The notes beneath the pieces were generated by a model. The model did not search any database. It was not told the origin of the DNA and saw nothing but the letters and a program-made list of their open reading frames with translations. A stretch of DNA of 64,000 nucleotides from Megaleporinus macrocephalus (lineage: Eukaryota > Chordata > Actinopteri > Characiformes > Anostomidae), in the NCBI GenBank assembly GCA_021613375.1, contig CM038728.1:32073407-32137406 (forward strand), in the 5' to 3' direction. How positions within the stretch are numbered: the first letter of the stretch is position 1; each line of letters opens with the position of its first letter. Positions 1 through 13,158 of the stretch are shown piece after piece. The translations under genes were made by a program, and so were the position numbers.

Positions 1-3000
1 ACATCAGTACCTGACCTCACTAACACTCAATCAAATCCTATCACAGCAATGTTCAACATCAGTACCTAACCTCACTAACACTGAATCAAATCCTCTAACA
101 GCAATGTTCAACATCAGCACCTGACCCCACTAACACTCAATCAAATCCTCTCACAGCAATGTTCAACATCAGTATCTCACCTCACTAACACTCAATCAAA
201 TCCTCTCACTGCAATGTTCAACATCAGTACCTGACCTCACTAATACTCAATCAAATCCTCTAACAGCAATGTTCAACATCAGCACCTGACCTCACTAACA
301 CTGAATCAAATCCTCTCACAGCAATGTTTAACATCAGTAACTGACCTCACTAACACTCAATCAAATCCTCTCACAGCAATGTTCAACATCAGCACCTGAC
401 CTCACTAACACTCAATCAAATCCTCTCACAGCAATGTTCAACATCAGCACCTGACCTCACTAACACTCAATCAAATCCTCTCACAGCATTGTTCAAGATC
501 AGTACCTGACCTCACTAACACTCAATCAAATCCTCTCACAGCAATGTTCAACATCAGCACCTGACCTCACTAACACTCAATCAAATCCTCTCACAGCAAT
601 GTTCAACATCAGCACCTTGCCTCACTAACACTCAATCAAATCCTCTCACAGCAATGTTCGACATCAGTACCTGACCTCACTAACACTCAATCAAATCCTC
701 TCACAGCAATGTTCAACATCAGTATCTCACCTCATTAACAGTCAATCAAATCCTCTCACAGCAATGTTCAACTTCAGTAACTGACCTCACTAACACTCAA
801 TCAAATCCTCTCACAGCAATGTTCAACATCAGTACCTGACCTCACTATTACTCAATCAAATCCTTTCATTGCAATGTTCAACATCAGTAACTGACCTTAC
901 TAACACTCAATCAAATCCTCACTGCAATGTTCAACCTCAGAACCTAACCTCACTAACACTCAATCAAATCCTCTCACAGCAATGTTCAACATCAGCACCT
1001 GACCTCACTAACACTCAATCAAATCCTCTCACAGCAATGTTCAACATCAGTATCTGACCTCACTAACACTCAATCAAATCCTCTAACAGCAATGTTCAAC
1101 ATCAGTATCTGACCTCACTAACACTCAATCAAATCCTCTAACAGCAATGTTTAACATCAGTATCTGACCTCACTAACACTCAATCAAATCCTCTCACAGC
1201 AATGTTCAACATCAGCACCTGACCTCACTAACACTCAATCAAATCCTCTCACAGCAATGTTCAACATCAGTACCTGACCTCACTAACACTCAATCAAATC
1301 CTCTAACAGCAATGTTCAACATCAGTATCTGACCTCACTAACACTCAATCAAATCCTCTAACAGCAATGTTCAACATCAGTATCTGACCTCACTAATACT
1401 CAATCAAATCCTCTAACAGCAATGTTCAACATCAGTACCTGACCTCACTAACACTCAATCAAATCCTCTAACAGCAATGTTCAACATCAGTATCTGACCT
1501 CACTAACACTCAATCAAATCCTCTAACAGCAATGTTTAACATCAGTATCTGACCTCACTAACACTCAATCAAATCCTCTTACAGCAATGTTCAACATCAG
1601 TATCTCATCTCACTAACACTCAATCAAATCCTCTCGCAGCAATGTTCAACATCAGTATCTGACCTCACTAACACTCAATCAAATCCTCTTACAGCAATGT
1701 TCAACATCAGTATCTCATCTCACTAACACTCAATCAAATCCTCTCGCAGCAATGTTCAACATCAGTATCTGACCTCACTAACACTCAATCAAATCCTCTA
1801 ACAGCAATGTTTAACATCAGTACCTGACCTCACTAACACTCAATCAAATCCTCTCACAGCAATGTTCAACATCAGTACCTGACCTCACTAACACTCAATC
1901 AAATCCTCTCATTGCAATGTTCAACCTCAGTAACTGACCTCACTAACACTCAATCAAATCCTCTCACAGCAATGTTCAACAACAGTACCTGACCTCACTA
2001 ACACTCAATCAAATCCTCTCACAGCAATGTTCAACATCAGTACCTGAACTCCCTAACACTCAATCAAATCCTATCACAGCAATGTTCAACATCAGTACCT
2101 GACCTCACTAACACTCAATCAAATCCTCTCACAGCAATGTTCAACATCAGCACCTGACCTCACTAACACTCAATCAAATCCTCTCACAGCAATGTTCAAC
2201 ATCAGTATCTCACCTCACTAACACTCAATCAAATCCTCTCACTGCAATGTTCAACATCAGTACCTGACCTCACTAATACTCAATCAAATCCTCTAACAGC
2301 AATGTTCAACATCAGCACCTGACCTCACTAACACTGAATCAAATCCTCTCACAGCAATGTTCAACCTCAGTAACTGACCTCACTAACACTCAATCAAATC
2401 CTCTCACAGCAGTGTTCAACATCAGCACCTAACCTCATTAACACTCAATCAAATCCTCTCACAGCAATGTTCAACATCAGTACCTGACCTCACTAACACT
2501 CAATCAAATCCTCTCACAGCAATGTTCAACATCAGTACCTGAACTCCCTAACACTCAATCAAATCCTCTCACAGCAATGTTCAACCTCAGTAACTGACCT
2601 CACTAACACTCAATCAAATCCTCTCACAGCAATGTTCAACATCAGTACCTGACCTCACTAATACTCAATCAAATCCTCTCACAGCAATGTTCAACCTCAG
2701 TAACTGACCGCACTAACACACAATCAAATCCTCTCACAGCAATGTTCAACATCAGTACCTGACCTCACTAATACTCAATCAAATCCTCTAACAGCAATGT
2801 TCAACATCAGTACCTGACCTCACTAACACTCAATCAAATCCTCTCACAGCAATGTTCAACATCAGTATCTCACCTCACTAACACTCAATCAAATCCTCTC
2901 ACAGCAATGTTCAACTTCAGTAACTGACCTTACCAACACTCAATCAAATCCTCTCACAGCAATGTTCAACATCAGTACCTGACCTCACTAACACTCAATC

Positions 3001-6000
3001 AAATCCTCTCACAGCAATGTTCAACATCAGCACCTGACCTCACTAACACTCAATCAAATCCTCTCACAGCAATGTTCAACATCAGTACCTGACCTCACTA
3101 ACACTCAATCAAATCCTCTCATTGCAATGTTCAACCTCAGTACCTGACCTCACTAACACTCAATCAAATCCTCTCACAGCAATGTTCAACATCAGCACCT
3201 GACCTCACTAACACTCAATCAAATCCTCTCACAGCAATGTTCAACATCAGCACCTGACCTCACTAACACTCAATCAAATCCTCTCACAGCAATGTTCAAC
3301 ATCAGTACCTGACCTCACTAATACTCAATCAAATCCTCTCATTGCAATTTTCAACCTCAGTAACTGACCTCACTAACACTTAATCAAATCCTCTTACAGC
3401 AATGTTCAACATCAGTACCTGACCTCACTAACACTCAATCAAATCCTCTCACAGCAATGTTCAACATCAGTACCTGAACTCCCTAACACTCAATCAAATC
3501 CTATCACAGCAATGTTCAACATCAGTACCTAACCTCACTAACACTGAATCAAATCCTCTAACAGCAATGTTCAACATCAGCACCTGACCTCACTAACACT
3601 CAATCAAATCCTCTCACAGCAATGTTCAACATCAGTAACTGACCTTACTAACACTCAATCAAATCCTCACTGCAATGTTCAACCTCAGAACCTAACCTCA
3701 CTAACACTCAATCAAATCCTCTCACAGCAATGTTCAACATCAGCACCTGACCTCACTAACACTCAATCAAATCCTCTCACAGCAATGTTCAACATCAGTA
3801 TCTGACCTCACTAACACTCAATCAAATCCTCTAACAGCAATGTTCAACATCAGTATCTGACCTCACTAACACTCAATCAAATCCTCTAACAGCAATGTTT
3901 AACATCAGTATCTGACCTCACTAACACTCAATCAAATCCTCTCACAGCAATGTTCAACATCAGCACCTGACCTCACTAACACTCAATCAAATCCTCTCAC
4001 AGCAATGTTCAACATCAGTACCTGACCTCACTAACACTCAATCAAATCCTCTAACAGCAATGTTCAACATCAGTATCTGACCTCACTAACACTCAATCAA
4101 ATCCTCTAACAGCAATGTTCAACATCAGTATCTGACCTCACTAATACTCAATCAAATCCTCTAACAGCAATGTTCAACATCAGTACCTGACCTCACTAAC
4201 ACTCAATCAAATCCTCTAACAGCAATGTTCAACATCAGTATCTGACCTCACTAACACTCAATCAAATCCTCTAACAGCAATGTTTAACATCAGTATCTGA
4301 CCTCACTAACACTCAATCAAATCCTCTTACAGCAATGTTCAACATCAGTATCTCATCTCACTAACACTCAATCAAATCCTCTCGCAGCAATGTTCAACAT
4401 CAGTATCTGACCTCACTAACACTCAATCAAATCCTCTTACAGCAATGTTCAACATCAGTATCTCATCTCACTAACACTCAATCAAATCCTCTCGCAGCAA
4501 TGTTCAACATCAGTATCTGACCTCACTAACACTCAATCAAATCCTCTAACAGCAATGTTTAACATCAGTACCTGACCTCACTAACACTCAATCAAATCCT
4601 CTCACAGCAATGTTCAACATCAGTACCTGACCTCACTAACACTCAATCAAATCCTCTCATTGCAATGTTCAACCTCAGTAACTGACCTCACTAACACTCA
4701 ATCAAATCCTCTCACAGCAATGTTCAACATCAGTACCTGACCTCACTAATACTCAATCAAATCCTCTCATTGCAATGTTCAACCTCAGTAACTGACCTCA
4801 CTAACACTCAATCAAATCCTCTCACAGCAATGTTCAACAACAGCACCTGACCTCACTAACACTTAATCATATCCTCTTACAGCAATGTTCAACATCAGTA
4901 CCTGACCTCACTAACACTCAATCAAATCCTCTCACAGCAATGTTCAACATCAGTACCTGAACTCCCTAACACTCAATCAAATCCTATCACAGCAATGTTC
5001 AACATCAGTACCTGACCTCACTAACACTCAATCAAATCCTCTCACAGCAATGTTCAACATCAGCACCTGACCTCACTAACACTCAATCAAATCCTCTCAC
5101 AGCAATGTTCAACATCAGTATCTCACCTCACTAACACTCAATCAAATCCTCTCACTGCAATGTTCAACATCAGTACCTGACCTCACTAATACTCAATCAA
5201 ATCCTCTAACAGCAATGTTCAACATCAGCACCTGACCTCACTAACACTGAATCAAATCCTCTCACAGCAATGTTCAACCTCAGTAACTGACCTCACTAAC
5301 ACTCAATCAAATCCTCTCACAGCAATGTTCAACATCAGTACCTGACCTCACTAATACTCAATCAAATCCTCTCACAGCAATGTTCAACCTCAGTAACTGA
5401 CCGCACTAACACACAATCAAATCCTCTCACAGCAATGTTCAACATCAGTACCTGACCTCACTAATACTCAATCAAATCCTCTAACAGCAATGTTCAACAT
5501 CAGTACCTGACCTCACTAACACTCAATCAAATCCTCTCACAGCAATGTTCAACATCAGTATCTCACCTCACTAACACTCAATCAAATCCTCTCACAGCAA
5601 TGTTCAACTTCAGTAACTGACCTTACCAACACTCAATCAAATCCTCTCACAGCAATGTTCAACATCAGTACCTGACCTCACTAACACTCAATCAAATCCT
5701 CTCACAGCAATGTTCAACATCAGCACCTGACCTCACTAACACTCAATCAAATCCTCTCACAGCAATGTTCAACATCAGTACCTGACCTCACTAACACTCA
5801 ATCAAATCCTCTCATTGCAATGTTCAACCTCAGTACCTGACCTCACTAACACTCAATCAAATCCTCTCACAGCAATGTTCAACATCAGTACCTGACCTCA
5901 CTAATACTCAATCAAATCCTCTCATTGCAATTTTCAACCTCAGTAACTGACCTCACTAACACTTAATCAAATCCTCTTACAGCAATGTTCAACATCAGTA

Positions 6001-9000
6001 CCTGACCTCACTAACACTCAATCAAATCCTCTCACAGCAATGTTCAACATCAGTACCTGAACTCCCTAACACTCAATCAAATCCTATCACAGCAATGTTC
6101 AACATCAGTACCTAACCTCACTAACACTGAATCAAATCCTCTAACAGCAATGTTCAACATCAGCACCTGACCTCACTAACACTCAATCAAATCCTCTCAC
6201 AGCAATGTTCAACATCAGTATCTCACCTCACTAACACTCAATCAAATCCTCTCACTGCAATGTTCAACATCAGTACCTGACCTCACTAATACTCAATCAA
6301 ATCCTCTAACAGCAATGTTCAACATCAGCACCTGACCTCACTAACACTGAATCAAATCCTCTCACAGCAATGTTTAACATCAGTAACTGACCTCACTAAC
6401 ACTCAATCAAATCCTCTCACAGCTATGTTCAACATCAGCACCTGACCTCACTAACACTCAATCAAATCCTCTCACAGCAATGTTCAACATCAGCACCTGA
6501 CCTCACTAACACTCAATCAAATCCTCTCACAGCATTGTTCAAGATCAGTACCTGACCTCACTAACACTCAATCAAATCCTCTCACAGCAATGTTCAACAT
6601 CAGCACCTGACCTCACTAACACTCAATCAAATCCTCTCACAGCAATGTTCAACATCAGCACCTTGCCTCACTAACACTCAATCAAATCCTCTCACAGCAA
6701 TGTTCGACATCAGTACCTGACCTCACTAACACTCAATCAAATCCTCTCACAGCAATGTTCAACATCAGTATCTCACCTCACTAACAGTCAATCAAATCCT
6801 CTCACAGCAATGTTCAACTTCAGTAACTGACCTCACTAACACTCAATCAAATCCTCTCACAGCAATGTTCAACATCAGTACCTGACCTCACTATTACTCA
6901 ATCAAATCCTTTCATTGCAATGTTCAACATCAGTAACTGACCTTACTAACACTCAATCAAATCCTCACTGCAATGTTCAACCTCAGAACCTAACCTCACT
7001 AACACTCAATCAAATCCTCTCACTGCAATGTTCAACATCAGCACCTGACCTCACTAACACTCAATCAAATCCTCTCACAGCAATGTTCAACATCAGTATC
7101 TGACCTCACTAACACTCAATCAAATCCTCTAACAGCAATGTTCAACATCAGTATCTGACCTCACTAACACTCAATCAAATCCTCTCACAGCAATGTTCAA
7201 CATCAGTATCTGACCTCACTAACACTCAATCAAATCCTCTAACAGCAATGTTTAACATCAGTACCTGACCTCACTAACACTCAATCAAATCCTCTCACAG
7301 CAATGTTCAACATCAGTACCTGACCTCACTAACACTCAATCAAATCCTCTCATTGCAATGTTCAACCTCAGTAACTGACCTCACTAACACTCAATCAAAT
7401 CCTCTCACAGCAATGTTCAACATCAGTACCTGACCTCACTAATACTCAATCAAATCCTCTCATTGCAATGTTCAACCTCAGTAACTGACCTCACTAACAC
7501 TCAATCAAATCCTCTCACAGCAATGTTCAACAACAGCACCTGACCTCACTAACACTTAATCAAATCCTCTTACAGCAATGTTCAACATCAGTACCTGACC
7601 TCACTAACACTCAATCAAATCCTCTCACTGCAATGTTCAACATCAGTACCTGACCTCACTAATACTCAATCAAATCCTCTAACAGCAATGTTCAACATCA
7701 GCACCTGACCTCACTAACACTGAATCAAATCCTCTCACAGCAATGTTTAACATCAGTAACTGACCTCACTAACACTCAATCAAATCCTCTCACAGCAATG
7801 TTCAACATCAGCACCTGACCTCACTGACACTCAATCAAATCCTCTCACAGCAATGTTCAACATCAGCACCTGACCTCACTAACACTCAATCAAATCCTCT
7901 CACAGCATTGTTCAAGATCAGTACCTGACCTCACTAACACTCAATCAAATCCTCTCACAGCAATGTTCAACATCAGCACCTGACCTCACTAACACTCAAT
8001 CAAATCCTCTCACAGCAATGTTCGACATCAGTACCTGACCTCACTAACACTCAATCAAATCCTCTCACTGCAATGTTCAACATCAGTATCTCACCTCACT
8101 AACAGTCAATCAAATCCTCTCACAGCAATGTTCAACTTCAGTAACTGACCTCACTAACACTCAATCAAATCCTCTCACAGCAATGTTCAACATCAGTACC
8201 TGACCTCACTATTACTCAATCAAATCCTTTCATTGCAATGTTCAACATCAGTAACTGACCTTACTAACACTCAATCAAATCCTCACTGCAATGTTCAACC
8301 TCAGAACCTAACCTCACTAACACTCAATCAAATCCTCTCACAGCAATGTTCAACATCAGCACCTGACCTCACTAACACTCAATCAAATCCTCTCACAGCA
8401 ATGTTCAACATCAGTATCTGACCTCACTAACACTCAATCAAATCCTCTAACAGCAATGTTTAACATCAGTATCTGACCTCACTAACACTCAATCAAATCC
8501 TCTAACAGCAATGTTTAACATCAGCACCTGACCTCACTAACACTCAATCAAATCCTCTCACAGCAATGTTCAACATCAGTATCTGACCTCACTAACACTC
8601 AATCAAATCCTCTAACAGCAATGTTTAACATCAGTACCTGACCTCACTAACACTCAATCAAATCCTCTCACAGCAATGTTCAACATCAGTACCTGACCTC
8701 ACTAACACTCAATCAAATCCTCTCATTGCAATGTTCAACCTCAGTAACTGACCTCACTAACACTCAATCAAATCCTCTCACAGCAATGTTCAACATCAGT
8801 ACCTGACCTCACTAATACTCAATCAAATCCTCTCATTGCAATGTTCAACATCAGTAACTGACCTCACTAACACTCAATCAAATCCTCTCACAGCAATGTT
8901 CAACAACAGCACCTGACCTCACTAACACTTAATCAAATCCTCTTACAGCAATGTTCAACATCAGTACCTGACCTCACTAACACTCAATCAAATCCTTTCA

Positions 9001-9043
9001 CAGCAATGTTCAACATCAGCACCTGACCTCACTAACACTCAAT
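1..9043. repeat. 55-bp satellite array, about 164 units
   Basis: The unit is 55 bp and contains the core cctcactaacactcaatc followed by aaatcctctcacagcaatg. Units differ by a few substitutions (tacctgac, cacctgac, tatctcac, taactgac variants). The array is already in progress at base 1 and stops abruptly at about 9043, so its left end lies outside the window. A recurrent 53-bp unit (ctc lost from cctctcac) occurs near 913, 3661, 6959 and 8277 and marks large internal duplications. The short frames inside it (62 codons near 869, 6915 and 8233) are by-products of that short unit and are not genes. Confidence 0.98.
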
Positions 9044-9140
9044 ACTTAAACTTCTGGTCTTTTAAATTTTTCTTTTATTAAAAATATTCTGTTAAATATA
9101 AAAATTCTATCAGACGTGTTTTTTTCTGAACTCCTCACAG

Positions 9141-9323
9141 TCCACTCCACCTCCAGACTCTCAGCTCCAGCAGATCAATAGCCCTCCCTCGATCGCCGTC
9201 CCTGCTGACGGACAGGCTTCGGGGCCTGAGGGGAGGGGCTTTTCTCCCGGGCTGCAGTCCACGTCCCCAACAGGAGAAATCGTTAAATATGGATTAGCAA
9301 TTAGTCAAATTAAAATTCATTAG
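9141..9323 (+). other. Unassigned 60-codon open frame after a possible splice acceptor
   Basis: A frame with no stop runs 60 codons from the base after a pyrimidine/ctcctcacag stretch (9131-9140) to a TAG at 9321-9323. It has no start codon in frame, so if coding it would be a terminal exon. The peptide begins STPPDSQLQQINSPPSIAV and ends GLAISQIKIH; I do not recognise a family. The composition is not repetitive, unlike almost every other open frame here. A conserved non-coding element is the better alternative, because the last 40 bases are packed with TAAT-type cores. Coding is a weak possibility only. Confidence 0.15.
9284..9323. promoter_or_regulatory. Cluster of homeodomain-type core sites
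   Basis: Within 40 bp there are GGATTA (9291-9296, a bicoid/OTX-type core), CAATTAG (9298-9304), AATTAA (9308-9313) and CATTAG (9318-9323). Such clusters are common in developmental enhancers. Conservation and activity are not visible from one sequence, so this is a motif-level call. Confidence 0.3.
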
Positions 9324-9410
9324 ACGACAGGAGGTGGAGCGGTGAGGCGGGCGAACGAGGAGGCGGATCAACGAGCAGGACGGAGGCACAAGGTGCAGAG
9401 AGAGATACTG

Positions 9411-9422
9411 CCAGAGAGAGAG

Positions 9423-9480
<58 letters not shown>

Positions 9481-9752
9481 GGACAGAGGAAGAGAGAGAG
9501 ACTTATAGGGACAGAGAAGGAGAGAGAGAGAAAGAAGGAGAGCAAAACTGAGTAGAAGAGAGAGAGGATGAAACAGAGGGAGAGATAGAGGGAAAGAAAA
9601 ATAGAGGGAGAGAGAGAATGAGAAAAAGAGTGGGAGAGAGGGAGGGAGAGAGAGAGGGAGAGTGAGACAGGAAGAGAGACAGAGATAGAGAGAGAGGGAA
9701 AGAGACAAATGGGTAGAGGGGGGAGAGAGGGTGGGGAGACAGAGAGCAAGAA

Positions 9753-9787
<35 letters not shown>

Positions 9788-10005
9788 GACAGTGGGGAGA
9801 GAGAGAGAGTGGGACAGAGGGAGAGAGAGAAATGTAGAGAAACAGAGAGGGGGAGAGAGAGAGAGAGGGAGAGAGAGAGAGATAGGAATGTAAAGAAACA
9901 GAGAGGGAGAGAGAGATGTAGAGAAACAGAAGGAGAGAGAGATGACAGAGGAGTGAGGCCTAATTACAGTCAGTTTAAGTATAATAACTGAACAAACACA
10001 GAGAC

Positions 10006-10060
<55 letters not shown>

Positions 10061-10525
10061 AGAGGAGACTATATGTTTGTGTGTGGGAGAGAGACAGAAC
10101 AAAGAAAGTTAGAAATGCATCGTAAAGAGAAAAGAGAGAGAGAGAAAGAGAGAGAGACATAGAGAGGAACAGAGAGAGAGAAAGACAGAGAGAGAGAGTG
10201 AAAGCGAGACATAGAGAGGGACAGAGAGATAGACAGAAAGACAGAAAGAGAGTGACATAGAGAGGGACAGAGAGAAAGACAGAGAGAGAGAGAGAGAAAG
10301 AGAGAGAAAGAAAGACAGAGAGGGACAGAGAGAGGGAGAGAGAAAAACAGAGTGAGAGTGACATTGAGACAGAGAGAGAGAGAGAAAAAAGAGACATAGA
10401 GAGGGACAGAGAGATAGACAGAAAGACAGAAAGAGAGTGACATAGAGAGGGACAGAAAGATAGACAGAAAGACAGAGAGAGAGTGACAGAGAGAAAGACA
10501 GAGAGAGAGAGACAGAGAGAAAGAC

Positions 10526-10556
<31 letters not shown>

Positions 10557-10885
10557 AAGAAAGAAAGACAGAGAGGGACAGAGAGAGGGAGAGAGAAAAA
10601 CAGAGTGAGAGTGACATTGAGGAAGAGAGAGAGATAAAGAGAGACATAGACAGGGACAGAGAGAGAGATAGAGAAAGACAGAGTGTGACATTGAGACAGA
10701 GAGAGAGAGAGAGAGATAAAGACAGAGAGAGAGTGACAGAGTCAGAGAGAGAGAGAGAGATAAAGACAGAGAGTGACATTGAGACAGAGAGAGAGAGAGA
10801 TAAAGACAGAGAGTGACATTGAGACAGAGAGAGAGAGAGAGAGAAAGAAGGAGAGAGGGAGACACAGAGGGAGAGAGAATGAAAG
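9411..10885. repeat. GA-rich purine tract with GACAGAGA motifs
   Basis: The plus strand is almost wholly purine: pure (GA)n runs near 9417-9477 and 10007-10056, with GGGACAGAGA and GACATAGAGAGGGACAGAG modules between. Longer modules recur: one starting gacatagagagggacag lies at 10208 and again at 10392, and one ending gagtgacattgag lies near 10340 and 10590. Two short non-GA islands (about 9950-10005 and 10065-10130) interrupt it. Serine/leucine-rich and arginine/glutamate-rich translations here are artefacts. Confidence 0.95.
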
Positions 10886-11930
10886 GTATGTTGGAGTCCT
10901 GCTGTGTCTCAGCAGGAAATATTTCCTGTTCTTTCATCTTCGTCTCCTTTGTTGAGTTTGTTTATTATTTACTTCGTCTCCTTGTTTGTTTTGAGTGATG
11001 TATATGTGATTCTCTCTCCTTCACCTCTGAGGAGCGTACAGCACCAAATCCCCCCTGAATCAACTCCTGCAGTCTGTACTTGAAGTGATAGTTCTGGTTC
11101 TGGACACATTCCAGAAGACCCTGTTTACTGGAAAAGACCACCAACTCAGAACAGCTGAGGGTAAAAGAGGACAACCAGCTATAAGGTGAAGAGTGGTGAC
11201 CACAGGAATCATAAACAAGCCAATTAGAAGCCTGAAGACCCCTAACAGGAGACAGGACCTTCTATGGTCAGCAGATGTCTAGTGAGGTTCATTCCTTTCG
11301 CTGAACTGTAAGGAGGTGTGAACGGTTCCTCAGCCGCTAAGACGATCCCATGATGCAATGCAAGCCAAACCTTTTCCAGTACTCCCATCTACTTCACTCC
11401 TCCAGAGCCTCAACCATCACCACTGCAGTAAACCCCACAAGAGGAGAACCCATGCAGCTGAGACGCTGAGGAGCCTCTCTCTCTAACTAGAGCGTCTCAG
11501 TGATCTGAGGAGAGACGAGGAGAGAGAACACTGCTACTTACACAGCTCATACAGAGTCATTGTCCACATAGGCAGCCATCTAGGATTTGAGACAGACCCC
11601 CAGAGTCAGAACTGATCTGATGGTGATCACAGAGGACACTCCTAGCGCTGGAGACACAAAGTTAATAAACAGTAAACATCCACTAGATGCTGAGAGACTA
11701 GTCGCTGATCACTCTGAGTTCCTGAAGACTGGCAGTGTAGATCCAGGGCTCACTGGAGAGGCCGTGTCACGCTCTCCTGATGTGTATCTAATGGTTCTCG
11801 GCTGATCTACAGACCTTCAGCCATCAGATCTTCAGTTTCCTGCAGACAGCGTAACTCTCGATAGTCCTTTGAAGTGGTTACTATTATTTAGTTAACGTAT
11901 GTAGGTTTATATATATATATTGTATGTGTA
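10886..11930. other. Complex sequence, nothing recognised
   Basis: About 1 kb of non-repetitive sequence between the GA tract and the first SINE piece. I see no transposon ends, no convincing exon and no tandem structure. The short frames near 10965-11174 and 11587-11805 have no recognisable domain. Confidence 0.6.
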
Positions 11931-11933
11931 TAT

Positions 11934-12120
11934 TCCTCCATCCATCGATCATCTTCCGCTTTATCCTGGTAGTCGAGGTCACGGTGGTGCTGGAGCCAAT
12001 CCCAGCGTCATCGGGCGAAGGCGGGGTACACCATGGACAGGTTGTCAGTCCATCAAATGGCCAACACACACTCACACACACACTCACACCTACAAGCAGT
12101 TTAGAGTGAGGATCCTAACA
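11934..12120 (-). mobile_element. tRNA-headed SINE fragment (tail and body part)
   Basis: This is the widespread fish element whose plus-strand reading starts with ccatccat and atcttccgctttatcc and continues with ggagccaatcccagcgtcat and caacacacactcacacac. The SINE 5' head lies at the other end, so the element is on the minus strand. It breaks off after gaggatcctaaca and lacks the head. The last 85 bp are repeated at 12649-12725. Confidence 0.75.
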
Positions 12121-12135
12121 TAAAGTACAAGTGTT

Positions 12136-12157
12136 ATAATATATATATATATATACA
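12136..12157. repeat. (TA)n microsatellite at MITE left end
   Basis: A short TA run directly abuts the left terminus of the Tc1-type element, as expected for an element that targets TA. Confidence 0.8.
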
Positions 12158-12631
12158 CACTACCGATCACAGTGAAATGTTCTTGTTTTAATGGAGTATC
12201 TTCTTCCTTAACACAACAATGGACTGACGGGTCTCTAAAGAAAGTTGTTTCTTTCTGGTCATTGTGAGTCTGTCAGCAAGCCATCAACTGCTGATCTTCA
12301 GATACTAAACTAACCTAGAATGTTGTTCCCTTTTATACTCACTTATTAGTAGAATGTTTTTCAGCTGTGCATCACAATTGAGTAAGAGTGTCCTAACAAC
12401 CAATTAGTCCAATAACATCCTTAACTTGGATTGGTGGTCAAACCAGGAGATTTAGACAGAGGACTGAGAATTACTGATAATAGAACTATATGCAAAATAA
12501 GCCTCTATACAAACATTTTTATTCTTTAAAAATCATCTGATACACTTACATTCATTGAAAAATGGACAATATTGTTTGTGAATTGCATGAAATGTAATTC
12601 TCAAGTGATCCTAAACTTTTGAGCGATAGTG
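12158..12631. mobile_element. Tc1/mariner-type MITE, copy 1 (left TIR damaged)
   Basis: A 474-bp non-autonomous element flanked by TA. The right end reads, on the minus strand, cactatcgctcaaaagttta then ggatcac. The left end is cactaccgatcacagtg, which lacks 14 bases present in the sister copy at 14864-15368, so its terminal repeat is broken. The interior (atggagtatcttcttcctta, actgacgggtctctaaag) is nearly identical to the sister copy and contains no transposase frame. Confidence 0.88.
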
Positions 12632-12648
12632 TATATATATATATATAT

Positions 12649-12834
12649 GGACAGGTTGCCAGTACATCACATGGCCAACACACACACACTCACACCTACG
12701 GTCAGTTTAGAGTGAGGATCCTAACACGCATGTGTTTGGACTGTGGGAGGAAACCCAGAATACCCAGAGTACCCAGAAGAACCCACTCAAGCACGGAGAG
12801 AACATACACACTCCACACAGAACCACCCGGACCG
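12649..12834 (-). mobile_element. SINE fragment (body part) after the MITE
   Basis: The sequence starts at ggacaggttgccagt and runs through gtttagagtgaggatcct, ggactgtgggaggaaaccc and catacacactccacacaga. It repeats the last 75-85 bases of the fragment at 11934-12120 and then continues further toward the SINE head. The head itself is missing. A short downstream string, taaagtacaagtgt (12854-12867), also follows the first fragment at 12121-12134. Confidence 0.75.
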
Positions 12835-12923
12835 TATATATGAATTTGTTTATAAAGTACAAGTGTATGTAAACATGTAGAAGTTTATCTAAACATGTAA
12901 TATATATGATATGATCATCGCTA

Positions 12924-13152
12924 TCCAATGAAATACATATATCTCAATTTTTGTCGATTTTGAGTTTTCTACATCGTTTGAACAAGCCAGGGGTCGTTTA
13001 CATTGTGTGAAAATTTCATGATGAATGGACCAATAGATAAGCTCCAAAATAGCTCGGGAAAAAATTCTGGTTCCATTGACTTCCATTGAAAGTAAAGTAT
13101 GTTTTTGGTCTCTCCTGTAAAGTTGCAATTTTGTAGATATTTGTTTTTCATT

Positions 13153-13155
<3 letters not shown>
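12924..13155. mobile_element. 232-bp MITE-like element with 21-bp inverted ends
   Basis: The left end tccaatgaaatacatatatc matches the reverse complement of the right end at 19 of 21 positions. The interior includes ttctggttccattgacttcc and ctctcctgtaaagttgc. It is too short to encode a transposase, and a diverged partial copy lies at 58310-58405. The superfamily cannot be assigned because the flanking duplication is obscured by AT-rich DNA. Confidence 0.7.

Positions 13156-13158
<3 letters not shown>

Noticed and set aside
869..8421. Three near-identical 62-codon frames in the satellite
   Set aside because: They arise where the 53-bp unit shifts frame; identity reflects block duplication, not selection on protein.
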